Below, in pieces: positions 36,869 through 45,176 of a stretch of 64,000 bases of DNA. The stretch is from the NCBI RefSeq assembly GCF_041287255.1, contig NZ_JBGGTX010000003.1, positions 496,001 through 560,000 on the forward strand, written 5' to 3'. The first letter of the stretch is position 1. Every line of letters begins with the position of its first letter. The DNA is from Tamlana flava (lineage in GTDB: Bacteria; Bacteroidota; Bacteroidia; Flavobacteriales; Flavobacteriaceae). The notes under the pieces are model-generated. The model was not told the DNA's origin. It did not search any database and was given only the letters and a program-made list of their open reading frames with translations. Both the position numbers and the translations under genes were made by a program.

Positions 36869-38209
36869 CTAAAAAGTAACCCCCTCAATCTTCATAAAAT
36901 TTTGAATGGCCTTACTGTCCGATAACAATGAAACATAATGACACACAGCCAATAGGCGTTGGTACAAATCGTCACTTTTAAAATTGATGGTTTTTGGCAA
37001 ACGGTTCAATATTAATTTATCGTAATTCGATGTGGTGCCGCTGTACGAATTATTTACGGCAGCCGTGTAAACCCCCAACAATTTGTTGATGATTTGATAG
37101 CCTGCAATTTCCTTGTCAACCACCTCTTCAGATTGGTAAATATTTTCAATGCTAATTTTAATGATGTCTTTTATTTGGGCATCGTATTTACTTTTATCCA
37201 GCAACGCACAATCAAAATCGCCATTTAAAATGGCCTCTTCATTTTTCATAAAAATATCTACGGCATCATTTATCAATGCACCAATGGCCAAGGCTCTTAA
37301 ATAACCCACACGGTCTTCCTTATTGGTCAGTGCATAGTAGTTTTCTGGAATGATGTTATCCCGAATAACTTTAGAAAGATATTCCAACGCAAATTCTTCT
37401 TGAATAAGCCCAAGGTTGATGCCGTCTTCAAAATCTATGATTGTGTAACAAATATCATCGGCCGCTTCCACCAAATAAGCCAGTGGATGGCGCGAAAAAC
37501 TTAAATGCTCTTTACTTCGTTTTATCAAACCCAATTCATTGGCTATATCTGCAAAAGCTTCCTTTTCACTCTGAAAAAAACCGTATTTTTTATCAGCAAT
37601 ATGTTTTGTTGGCTTTTTGTGCAATGATTCCTTTGGATATTTGGTAAATGCCCCAAGGGTAGCATAGCTTAACCGCAACCCGCCTTGGCGCCCATCCCTA
37701 TTTTGGGTCAATATTTTAAATCCATTGGCATTGCCTTCAAAATCGCATAAATCTTGGTACTGTTTTGGCGTCAATTCATTTTTATAGGTTTTGCCCGCCC
37801 CATTTTTAAAAAACTCACCAATGGCCTTTTCACCAGAATGCCCAAAAGGCGGATTACCAATATCGTGCGCCAAAGCTGCAGTGGCCACAATGGCGCCAAA
37901 ATCATTAACTTGATACCCATGAACATTTTGTAAATGCGGATGCTTTTCCAAAAGTTTTTGGCCAACTTTCCTGCCCAGCGAACGCCCAACAACACTAACC
38001 TCCAAACTATGGGTCAATCGGGTATGCACAAAATCGGTTTGCGATAATGGAATAACCTGCGTTTTATCTTGGAGGCTTCTAAACTCCGACGAAAAAATAA
38101 TGCGGTCGTAATCTACTTCAAAGCCCAAACGGGTTTCGTCCTGTTCTTTTCTAATGCGTTTATTGGTGTCGCCAAAGCGTTTTAAGGATAGTAATTGTTC
38201 CCAGTTCAT
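36869..38209 (-). CDS. dgt: Deoxyguanosinetriphosphate triphosphohydrolase (dGTPase)
   Basis: The 446-residue HD-domain enzyme hydrolyses dGTP to deoxyguanosine and triphosphate. The metal motif is seen as His67 in RLTHSLEV, then His115-Asp116 in ALAHDIGNPPFGHSGE, and a later Asp in VEAADDICYTIIDFEDG. Length and motifs match the dGTPase type rather than a short HD hydrolase. It converges on the permease gene with a 20-nt gap. Confidence 0.93.
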   Translation of the reverse strand: MNWEQLLSLKRFGDTNKRIRKEQDETRLGFEVDYDRIIFSSEFRSLQDKTQVIPLSQTDFVHTRLTHSLEVSVVGRSLGRKVGQKLLEKHPHLQNVHGYQVNDFGAIVATAALAHDIGNPPFGHSGEKAIGEFFKNGAGKTYKNELTPKQYQDLCDFEGNANGFKILTQNRDGRQGGLRLSYATLGAFTKYPKESLHKKPTKHIADKKYGFFQSEKEAFADIANELGLIKRSKEHLSFSRHPLAYLVEAADDICYTIIDFEDGINLGLIQEEFALEYLSKVIRDNIIPENYYALTNKEDRVGYLRALAIGALINDAVDIFMKNEEAILNGDFDCALLDKSKYDAQIKDIIKISIENIYQSEEVVDKEIAGYQIINKLLGVYTAAVNNSYSGTTSNYDKLILNRLPKTINFKSDDLYQRLLAVCHYVSLLSDSKAIQNFMKIEGVTF

Positions 38210-38290
38210 GGTTTATTTTTAATGCCAAGCAAGATAAAAAACATCTTTATAAAGCATCCATTAAATTATATTTTTTTAACGGGTAGTTTG

Positions 38291-38368
38291 TTAACATTAA
38301 GGTAACATTTTAATGACGGTTGTTTAATAATTCAATAACATTAAGTTATTCTAATAAGGCTTTATTTG
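38291..38368 (+). promoter_or_regulatory. Six-unit 11-bp-phased Pho-box-like array and -7 element
   Basis: Units at 38291 TTAACAT, 38302 GTAACAT, 38313 ATGACGG, 38324 TTAATAA, 38335 ATAACAT and 38346 TTATTCT are spaced exactly 11 bp, a 7+4 layout like E. coli PhoB boxes. Twelve nt after the last unit comes TTTG (38365-38368). The ATG of the next gene is at 38392. Confidence 0.8.
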
Positions 38369-38391
38369 CAGTGGTATTTATAGCCATTTTT

Positions 38392-38775
38392 ATGAAGAAA
38401 TTATTTTACATCTCTGCAATACTTTTTACAACCATTTCATTTGGTCAGAGTACTGGCTTAATTGTTGGTAAAATCATGGACAATGAAGTAAAGGATGCGC
38501 CTTTGGTTTTAGCTGATGTTTCGATAAAAAATTCTGAAATTAAAGCCAGTACAGACAAAACAGGTTTATTTATTCTTGAAAACCTGGAAGCTGGAGATTA
38601 TACCCTAGTGTGCAGTTTTTTAGGATACGAAACTAAGGAAGTTGATGTTCATGTTGATACTTTTGAGCCAGCCGAACTAAAACTATCATTAGCAGCAAGC
38701 ACAATTTCTTTAGATGATTTAGCTTTACTGATGGCAACAGCCAATACAGAAGATAAAGCTACTTCTGAGCAATAA
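38392..38775 (+). CDS. Stand-alone secreted carboxypeptidase-regulatory-like domain protein
   Basis: ATG 38392 is chosen because it starts the signal peptide (MKKLFYISAILFTTISFGQ) and lies 24 nt after the -7 element; an upstream in-frame ATG at 38320 lies within the phased Pho array. The mature part (about 20-110) is a CarboxypepD_reg-like domain: VGKIMDNEVKDAPLVLADVSI, LENLEAGDYTLVCSFLGYETKE. It closely resembles the N-terminal domain of the receptor encoded at 39050 but has no plug or barrel. It may be a duplicated and shortened receptor domain. The role is unknown; Pho-array control suggests phosphate limitation. Confidence 0.85.
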   Translation: MKKLFYISAILFTTISFGQSTGLIVGKIMDNEVKDAPLVLADVSIKNSEIKASTDKTGLFILENLEAGDYTLVCSFLGYETKEVDVHVDTFEPAELKLSLAASTISLDDLALLMATANTEDKATSEQ

Positions 38776-38949
38776 GATTTACTTTTTTTGCCCTTTACAC
38801 TTTACTTTTTTTAGAGTCCCTTACTGGATTTATTTTCAATATTTATTGCAGATTTAAACCAATATTTTGGATTAAGTACTTTTTTGGTTGAGCCCCTCTT
38901 CAAACCCATAGAATTTATGTTAACTCAACGTAAATTCTTAGCCTAACTG

Positions 38950-39027
38950 ATAACGTTTACATAACCCTATTACAACCATTGTTTAACTTATAGGTAACAT
39001 CCTGTTCATTTAGTGTAACGTTATTTG
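38950..39027 (+). promoter_or_regulatory. Six-unit Pho-box-like array and -7 element of the TonB receptor
   Basis: Units at 38950 ATAACGT, 38961 ATAACCC, 38972 ACAACCA, 38983 TTAACTT, 38994 GTAACAT and 39005 TTCATTT lie on a strict 11-bp period. The last unit ends 12 nt before TTTG at 39024-39027. The receptor ATG is at 39050. Confidence 0.8.
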
Positions 39028-39049
39028 CACCAATAAAATTTAACATTAA

Positions 39050-41860
39050 ATGAGAAAAATATTTTTATTGTTTGCACTAGTTTCAGCAACTGTTTTACAC
39101 GGCCAAAACACTGGCTCTGTTGTTGGTAAGCTAACAGACAAAGAATACAATAATGAACCTTTGGCCTTTGCCAATGTTTTAATAAAAGGAACAACAAAAG
39201 GAACAACTTCCGATTTTGATGGTCTTTATACACTTGAAAATTTAGAAGCTGGTGATTACACCTTAATATTCAGTTTCGTGGGATATGAAACACAAGAAAT
39301 TACTGTAACAGTTGTTGCCGGAAAAGTAACAGAGGTAAATGTACCCATGGGTGCCAGTGCCGCTTCGTTGGATGAAGTTATAATTACAACAACAACCAAA
39401 CGTGAAAGCGAAACCGCTTTATTGCTTGAACAAAAGAAAGCGGTAGAGATGAAACAAAGCATTGGCGCCGAGGAATTATCTAGAAAAGGAGTTTCAGACG
39501 CTGCCTCTGCGATTTCAAAAATTTCAGGTATTTCCAAACAAGAAGGGTCAAGCAACGTATACGTAAGAGGTTTAGGGGATAGATATTTAAACACCACTTT
39601 AAATGGTTTATCCTTACCTTCTAATGATGTTAACAAAAAGAACATCGATTTAACCTTATTTTCAACCGATGTTATTGAAAATGTATCAGTTGCTAAAGCA
39701 TACTCTTCTAAATTTTATGGTGACTTTTCTGCCGGTAATGTAGATGTTAAATCGAAAGATTACACCGGAAAGAGTTTTCTTGAATTAAATGCTGCAACAG
39801 GGTTTAATACCAATGCCATCGGCAAAGACTTTGTAAGAAGCGAGGGAACTGGTTTTTTTGGTTACTATGGCCGTTATGCACACAACCCTTTTGCTGTTAT
39901 TTTATCGCACGGTATCGACCCAGAAAGCGCAGGAACTCCTATCAATGTTAGCTACGGTGGTTCTACTGGAACATCATTCAATTTTAATAATGGCTCTAAA
40001 TTAAGCCTTTTTATTACAGGTTCTTTTGAAAACGGATACGAGTACAGAAAAGGTTCTTCCATTGATTATACCTTAACTGAGAAAAAAGCTTTTGATGTGG
40101 CCGAAGAGTACGAGTACGGAACAACGTCTACCGCAATGGGAACTGCATTGTATAAAATTGATGACAGCAATAAATTAAAGTACACTTCTTTATTCATCAA
40201 TAATTCATCTGATGTAGTTGGATATTTTGGTATTGATGGCACCGGTAGAAACCGTGATGCCCAGTTAGATACCGAACAAGGGTTTTACCAAATGAACGTT
40301 CAATTCGACCAAACTCAAATGACCGTAAACCAATTGGAAGGTAACCATAAATCGGGTAAACTTGAATTGGATTGGGCCATTGGTTACAACCTAGTGTATT
40401 CTAAACAACCTGATAGAAAACGTATCAGTTTAGAAAACTATCAGTATGCTTTAGATAACGACCCAAATACAAATCCAACATTTTATAGTAATGTGGTTTT
40501 TGACAACCAACGTTATTTTCAGAATATTAAAGACGACGAAATTAACAGCCGTTTAAATTTAGCTTACGCCATTACCGATAATTTTAAATTGAATTTTGGC
40601 TACGATGGTAAAAGCAAAGAAAGAACGTTTGATAATATTCGATATGGTTATGATATCGTAGATTCTGACTACCCAGTAACCGATGTAAACAATTTCAACA
40701 ACGATTTTTCTTTGGACAACTTACGTGTGAATCCAAATGATAATACTGGTTTGTATCTTATAAAAGTAATTAATACCATTCCAACCTTATCAAACACCAA
40801 CAGACCGGGATTACCTGAAAATACCTATAATGGTAAGTTGGATATCTACGCAGGATATATTGATGCAGAGATTAAAGTTGGGGAAAAATGGTTATTTGTA
40901 CCGGGTGCCCGTTTTGAATCTGTACAACAAAACATCAGCTATGATGTAATTAACTTAGGAAACAACGGTAACGCATCCATCAACTCAAAACAAAACTTTT
41001 TATTACCAAGTTTAAACATTAAGTACGCTGTTAATGATGACCAAAACATCCGTTTTACCGCTAGTCAAACGGTATCGCTTCCCGAGTTTAAGGAAGTAGC
41101 GCCGTTTGTTTATGAAAGTGTATCAACCCGTATTGGTGGTAACCCAGATTTATTGCAAAAAGGGTACTCAAAAATCTATAACCTAGATTTAAAATACGAA
41201 TGGTTCTATAGCAAAAGCGAATTATTTGCCTTATCCGTTTTTGGTAAGGAAATAAAAGACCCTATCAACTTAGTTGTTGGAGCTGATGCTACCGGAACAC
41301 AACGTTACTTCAGAACCGGTAACAAAGCAAAGATTTATGGAGTAGAGGTTGAATTACGTAAAAACGTGTTGCAAACTGAAGATGAGGATGCATTGCTTTC
41401 CTTTGGTTTAAACGCCACATACATGAAAACAGAACAAGATTTGTTTGCAAACATCAACGGAACATACAATCTGTCTTTCAATAGAAGCAAAGAAGACCTT
41501 CAAGGCGCTTCGCCATTCATCTTGAATGCTGATATTAACTATTCGCCAGTTTTCAATAGCTATAAACCTACCGCGAACCTTGTGTTTTCTTATTTCTCAG
41601 ATAGAATTGATGCTTTAGGTTCTGGTCAATTGGGTAATGTTATTGAAAAAAGCGTTGCCACGCTTGATTTTATATGGAAAAACAAAATTAGCGAAAAGTT
41701 TGAGGTGAACTTAAGCGCCAAAAACTTACTAAATCCAAAAGTTAGATATGTAAGACAAACAACCCTTGGTGACGTTGAAGTAACCTCGGCCAACGGAAAA
41801 GGCATTTCAAACTACCAAAGAGGTATGGATTTAGGCCTTTCATTAAAGTATAAATTTTAA
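39050..41860 (+). CDS. TonB-dependent receptor of the phosphate island
   Basis: The 936-residue outer-membrane receptor has a signal peptide (cut near VLHGQ), a carboxypeptidase-like domain (about 22-105), a plug (about 120-235: ISKISGISKQEGSSNVYVRGLGDRY without exceeding typical length) and a barrel ending in LSLKYKF. No SusD partner is present; a secreted beta-helix lipoprotein follows by 39 nt. With the Pho array upstream it probably imports a phosphate-containing nutrient, such as an organophosphate, but the substrate is not proven. Confidence 0.93.
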   Translation: MRKIFLLFALVSATVLHGQNTGSVVGKLTDKEYNNEPLAFANVLIKGTTKGTTSDFDGLYTLENLEAGDYTLIFSFVGYETQEITVTVVAGKVTEVNVPMGASAASLDEVIITTTTKRESETALLLEQKKAVEMKQSIGAEELSRKGVSDAASAISKISGISKQEGSSNVYVRGLGDRYLNTTLNGLSLPSNDVNKKNIDLTLFSTDVIENVSVAKAYSSKFYGDFSAGNVDVKSKDYTGKSFLELNAATGFNTNAIGKDFVRSEGTGFFGYYGRYAHNPFAVILSHGIDPESAGTPINVSYGGSTGTSFNFNNGSKLSLFITGSFENGYEYRKGSSIDYTLTEKKAFDVAEEYEYGTTSTAMGTALYKIDDSNKLKYTSLFINNSSDVVGYFGIDGTGRNRDAQLDTEQGFYQMNVQFDQTQMTVNQLEGNHKSGKLELDWAIGYNLVYSKQPDRKRISLENYQYALDNDPNTNPTFYSNVVFDNQRYFQNIKDDEINSRLNLAYAITDNFKLNFGYDGKSKERTFDNIRYGYDIVDSDYPVTDVNNFNNDFSLDNLRVNPNDNTGLYLIKVINTIPTLSNTNRPGLPENTYNGKLDIYAGYIDAEIKVGEKWLFVPGARFESVQQNISYDVINLGNNGNASINSKQNFLLPSLNIKYAVNDDQNIRFTASQTVSLPEFKEVAPFVYESVSTRIGGNPDLLQKGYSKIYNLDLKYEWFYSKSELFALSVFGKEIKDPINLVVGADATGTQRYFRTGNKAKIYGVEVELRKNVLQTEDEDALLSFGLNATYMKTEQDLFANINGTYNLSFNRSKEDLQGASPFILNADINYSPVFNSYKPTANLVFSYFSDRIDALGSGQLGNVIEKSVATLDFIWKNKISEKFEVNLSAKNLLNPKVRYVRQTTLGDVEVTSANGKGISNYQRGMDLGLSLKYKF

Positions 41861-41899
41861 CACGATAATAAATAATAAAAATTAATTAAATAAAAACTG

Positions 41900-43090
41900 A
41901 TGAAAAACAATTTAATTTTAGGATTAGCCATTGCAACAATGCTTTTCTCATGTACAACTGATGATACTGCCGATATTGTGATTAACGATAATAGCGTTGT
42001 GAACAATACAAACAATACTGGCAATGGAACAACAGGACAAACTATTTACCTGTCTGGAACTTACACACAGAACTTATCTTTAGATCCAAATAACACCTAC
42101 ATATTGAACGGTTCGTTAATTATGGCTTCTGGTACTACATTAACTATTCCTGCCGGTATGACCATTAAAGCAGAAGCAACTGGTGCCAATGTGTATATTG
42201 CTATTGCACAAGGTGCTAAAATACAAGCTAACGGAAACGCCAACGAGCCTATCGTTTTAACATCAAACGCCTCTAACCCAGCAGCTGGCGATTGGGGCGG
42301 ATTGATTATTTTAGGCAAAGCCCCTGTTAACTCTGTCTCTGGTGCGGCAACGTCTACTTCAGAAATTGCTAGTTTACCTTACGGTGGTACTGACGCATCA
42401 GACGATTCTGGTTCTATTCAGTACTTACGTGTTGAGTATTCTGGTGGCGCTGCAGATGGCCAGTCAGAAAACAATGGATTATCTTTCTACGGAGTAGGTA
42501 ACGGCACTTTGGTGCAATATGTAGAATCTTTTGAAGGTAAAGATGATGGTTTCGAGTTTTTTGGTGGAACGGTAAATGTTAGCTATGTATATTCCATAAA
42601 TAACCAAGATGATTCTATCGACTGGACTGAGGGATACTCAGGAAATATTACTCATGCTTATGTTAAACACGGTCCAGATCATGATAAAGCATTTGAATGT
42701 GATGGGTACAATACGGACTTTAGCAATGCTGCCGGTTATTTCTCTAAACCAAATGTAACTAATGTAACTATTATTGGACAAGGAAATACAGCTGGAACAG
42801 AAGCAATTCGTTTGAGAGCTGGTACTCAAGGTATATTTTCAAATATAGTTATTCAAGGTTTTGAAGAAGGTTTCGATTTAGACGGTGATTCTGGTGATAA
42901 CCCAACAGGTAATGGCGTAACTAGTGGCGATTTAAACGTTAAAGATGTTACTTTTACTGATGTAACCACTAAAGTAAAAAACGACACTGGTGTTTCATTT
43001 AATATAGATGGCGATTTTATATTATCTGGTGATGGCAATGGCACCGGTACCGACTTTGCAACTTGGGGAGCTGGATGGTCTAGAGAATAA
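41900..43090 (+). CDS. Right-handed beta-helix-like lipoprotein
   Basis: This 396-residue lipoprotein has lipobox LFSC (Cys at residue 18). After a low-complexity Asn/Thr linker, it shows repeated short strands with Gly/Asn turns (IYLSGTYTQNLSL, YILNGSLIMASG, GDWGGLIILGKA) typical of parallel beta-helix proteins. It is co-transcribed with the receptor at 39050 and ends at an intrinsic terminator. It is probably surface-exposed and may bind or process the ligand delivered to that receptor. Confidence 0.82.
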   Translation: MKNNLILGLAIATMLFSCTTDDTADIVINDNSVVNNTNNTGNGTTGQTIYLSGTYTQNLSLDPNNTYILNGSLIMASGTTLTIPAGMTIKAEATGANVYIAIAQGAKIQANGNANEPIVLTSNASNPAAGDWGGLIILGKAPVNSVSGAATSTSEIASLPYGGTDASDDSGSIQYLRVEYSGGAADGQSENNGLSFYGVGNGTLVQYVESFEGKDDGFEFFGGTVNVSYVYSINNQDDSIDWTEGYSGNITHAYVKHGPDHDKAFECDGYNTDFSNAAGYFSKPNVTNVTIIGQGNTAGTEAIRLRAGTQGIFSNIVIQGFEEGFDLDGDSGDNPTGNGVTSGDLNVKDVTFTDVTTKVKNDTGVSFNIDGDFILSGDGNGTGTDFATWGAGWSRE

Positions 43091-43112
43091 TCTATTCAAT
43101 TCTTTATAAAAT

Positions 43113-43145
43113 AAAAAAGCATCACGCTGGGCGTGATGCTTTTTT
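43113..43145. terminator. Terminator with the GCATCACGC stem (copy 1)
   Basis: AAAAAAGCATCACGC pairs with GCGTGATGCTTTTTT around a three-base loop (TGG). A- and T-runs on both sides make it usable in both directions: for the beta-helix gene and for the converging MORN gene ending at 43163. Confidence 0.92.
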
Positions 43146-43162
43146 ATTGGCCTTATTTAAGT

Positions 43163-43513
43163 TTAAATACCGTCTTTTACCTCGGTTTCTTTTAAACTTG
43201 CAATAACGTTTTCATTGTAATCTACTTCTTTTACGGTTTCATTTGTGTAATAAAACCATTTGCCGACTTTTTTACCATTATCATAATTACCAGAAACTGT
43301 TTTTTTGCCTTCTGTGTTAAAACTCAACCATTCACCTTGAAGCTTACCATCTGTAGTGTAAAAACCTGTTTGGCTTACAACTCCATTGTCATGAAAGTAA
43401 GTCACTTCAATTAAATTGGTGTCTTTGTTAAATTTTAATTCTCTCTTTTGGTCTTTTTGAGCAAAAGAAACCACAGTAATTAGAAAGGCAAATAATATTA
43501 CTAACTTCTTCAT
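43163..43513 (-). CDS. Secreted MORN-repeat (YwqK-like) protein
   Basis: The 116-residue protein, starting at ATG 43513 (MKKLVILFAFLITVVSFAQ), has a signal peptide and three to four MORN-like repeats (YFHDNGVVSQTGFYTTDGKLQGEW is one, followed by GNYDNGKKVGKWF). Automated annotations sometimes call this family a YwqK antitoxin, but no toxin is nearby. It is the only minus-strand gene inside the phosphate island. Its promoter has an exact TAATTTTG. Confidence 0.85.
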   Translation of the reverse strand: MKKLVILFAFLITVVSFAQKDQKRELKFNKDTNLIEVTYFHDNGVVSQTGFYTTDGKLQGEWLSFNTEGKKTVSGNYDNGKKVGKWFYYTNETVKEVDYNENVIASLKETEVKDGI

Positions 43514-43541
43514 AATTATGGGGTTTTTATACATTATTTAT

Positions 43542-43597
43542 CAAAATTACATATTAGGTAACACTAAAACAACATTTGCGTAACATTAAATTAACAT
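43542..43597 (-). promoter_or_regulatory. MORN-gene -7 element and reversed Pho-like repeats
   Basis: The minus strand has TAATTTTG at 43549-43542. Upstream of it, four 7-mers lie 11 bp apart, read on the plus strand as GTAACAC (43558), ACAACAT (43569), GTAACAT (43580) and TTAACAT (43591). The gap from 43558 to the minus-strand TTTG is also 12 nt. The repeats run opposite to this promoter, so a role for MORN control, or for the sRNA promoter beyond, is uncertain. Confidence 0.55.
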
Positions 43598-43655
43598 TAA
43601 ATAATTAATGTATTGTTTGTCAAATGGTTAAATATAAATATTTAACATTGGAGAA

Positions 43656-43711
43656 TTAATATTAAGTTAATATTGAGGTTACACTAACATTACCTTAAAC
43701 GTTGATATTTG
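43656..43711 (+). promoter_or_regulatory. Pho-box-like array and -7 element of the candidate sRNA
   Basis: Units at 43656 TTAATAT, 43667 TTAATAT, 43678 GTTACAC and 43689 ATTACCT are 11 bp apart. The last ends 12 nt before TTTG at 43708-43711 (GATATTTG). No gene start follows before a terminator at 43791. Confidence 0.72.
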
Positions 43712-43715
43712 CAAC

Positions 43716-43822
43716 GTTTCGAAACATTTTAATTAGTACGTCATGTAATCTATTAGTTTTTGTCGACTACATTATCATGATTCCTAATGGGACTGCCTTT
43801 GGCCAAGGCAGTCTTTTTTTTT
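43716..43822 (+). ncRNA. Candidate phosphate-regulated small RNA
   Basis: Transcription from the -7 element at 43711 would start near 43716 and stop at the terminator at 43791-43822, giving about 105 nt. No credible coding frame is present; the only ATG-started frame (near 43777) would code for 16 residues running through the terminator. The oprP-like gene downstream has its own Pho array after the terminator, so this is not simply its leader. Start site and function are inferred. Confidence 0.6.
43791..43822 (+). terminator. Intrinsic terminator of the candidate sRNA
   Basis: GACTGCCTT pairs perfectly with AAGGCAGTC around the loop TGGCC, followed by nine T residues. Confidence 0.92.
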
Positions 43823-43831
43823 GTCCTTAAA

Positions 43832-43876
43832 TTAATCTTTAGTTTACATTAAGTTAACATTGGAGTTGGTTCTTTG
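43832..43876 (+). promoter_or_regulatory. Pho-box-like array and -7 element of the OprP-like porin
   Basis: Units at 43832 TTAATCT, 43843 TTTACAT and 43854 TTAACAT are spaced 11 bp. TTTG at 43873-43876 follows 12 nt after the last unit. The -7 element overlaps the TTG at 43874, ruling it out as a start codon and supporting ATG 43901. Confidence 0.8.
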
Positions 43877-43900
43877 CAGCGACAAAAACTAATAATTACA

Positions 43901-45100
43901 ATGAAACTTAAAATTACCCTTGCGTTGTTAATCAGCGCATTCCTCTCTGTACAAGCACAAGAAATCAGCGACACATCCTTTGGTAAAGGATTATTGAACT
44001 TTGTTGCTAAAGATAGCTCGTTTAGTGTAAAATTTGCACCCCGATTTCAAGTACGCTCAACGTCATCTTGGGACTACAATGGCAACAGCTACGAAAGTCC
44101 AGAACACAACTTTATAGTGAGACGTGCGCGTTTAAAATTTGATGGTTTTGCCTACAGCTCGAAACTAAAATATAAAATAGAATTGGGGCTTTCAAACAGA
44201 GATATCTCTGGTGCAAATCAGTTTAACAGAAACACCCCTAGGTATATACTCGATGCTGTACTTATGTGGAATTTTGCCAAAAACTTTGAACTTTGGGCAG
44301 GGCAAACTAAATTACCCGGTAACGTAGAGCGTGTGGTTTCTTCTGCAAACCTGCAATTAATAGATCGTTCATTATTGAATAGCCGCTTTAATATTGACCG
44401 TGACTTAGGCATTCAATTACGTCATCAATCAAATCTTGGCGGTAACTTTATAATACGTGAAAAATTAGCCATATCACAGGGTGAAGGTCGCAATGTAACC
44501 GAAGGAAACGAAGGAGGCCTGCAATATACTGCCCGTTTGGAACTTTTGCCTTTCGGCAATTTTAAATCAAAAGGTGATTATAGCCAATCTGATTTAAAAC
44601 GTGAAGAAAAACCTAAGCTAATGTTAGGAGCCACCTACGATTTAAACCAAGATGCAGTTAAAGAACGTAGTGTTTTAGGAGACTATATGTTTAAAAGCGA
44701 CGGATCCCTTTACGAAACAGATATCACCACAATTTTTGCCGATGCCATGTTTAAATATAACGGATTTTCATTTATGGGCGAGTATGCAAAACGAACTGCT
44801 GACAACCCAATTGCAATAGACACAGATGGCTCACCAACCGGAGACATCGTTCTAACAGGAAATGCCCTGAACTTACAAGCTGGTTTCTTATTTAAATGCG
44901 ATTATGAGATAGTAGGGCGCTTTACAAAGGTAGAATATGAAACTGTTACCAGCGCATTGCCCACCAAACAGTACACTTTTGGTCTAAACAAATTTATTGT
45001 TGGACATAAACTAAAAGTACAAAGTGATATAAACTATACAACTGTGAACGGGAATAAAGACAACATTACTTTTCGTCTAGGTTTCGATATTCATTTTTAG
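43901..45100 (+). CDS. OprP/OprO-like phosphate-selective porin
   Basis: The 399-residue outer-membrane porin has a signal peptide (cut near SVQAQ) and a barrel of the phosphate-selective porin family: FVRRARLKFDGF-like start (FIVRRARLKFDGFAY), many paired strands and a final Phe. Such porins pass phosphate or polyphosphate across the outer membrane. It is directly followed by the PiT transporter, matching an outer- and inner-membrane uptake pair. Its upstream Pho array gives the strongest regulatory support. Confidence 0.88.
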   Translation: MKLKITLALLISAFLSVQAQEISDTSFGKGLLNFVAKDSSFSVKFAPRFQVRSTSSWDYNGNSYESPEHNFIVRRARLKFDGFAYSSKLKYKIELGLSNRDISGANQFNRNTPRYILDAVLMWNFAKNFELWAGQTKLPGNVERVVSSANLQLIDRSLLNSRFNIDRDLGIQLRHQSNLGGNFIIREKLAISQGEGRNVTEGNEGGLQYTARLELLPFGNFKSKGDYSQSDLKREEKPKLMLGATYDLNQDAVKERSVLGDYMFKSDGSLYETDITTIFADAMFKYNGFSFMGEYAKRTADNPIAIDTDGSPTGDIVLTGNALNLQAGFLFKCDYEIVGRFTKVEYETVTSALPTKQYTFGLNKFIVGHKLKVQSDINYTTVNGNKDNITFRLGFDIHF

Positions 45101-45108
45101 CCCATAAA

Positions 45109-45153
45109 ATAACAATTACATAACATAATAATCATATATTGTCATGATATTTG
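45109..45153 (+). promoter_or_regulatory. Pho-box-like array and -7 element of the PiT gene
   Basis: Units at 45109 ATAACAA, 45120 ATAACAT and 45131 ATCATAT are 11 bp apart; TTTG at 45150-45153 follows after exactly 12 nt. The -7 element lies inside the codons after the upstream ATG at 45144, so that ATG cannot be the normal start. Confidence 0.72.
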
Positions 45154-45176
45154 CAGACCTTTTACAATTACGACCA

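Noticed and set aside
43163..43513. MORN protein as a YwqK-type antitoxin of a toxin-antitoxin pair
   Set aside because: No toxin-like gene is adjacent, the protein has a signal peptide, and it sits in the phosphate island.
38291..43711. Periodic repeats as CRISPR or microsatellite arrays
   Set aside because: The repeat period is 11 bp with degenerate units and always ends at a promoter element, which fits regulator sites rather than CRISPR or slippage repeats.
45144..45176. ATG 45144 as the start of the PiT transporter
   Set aside because: The -7 element lies within these codons, so the mRNA would begin downstream of the ATG.
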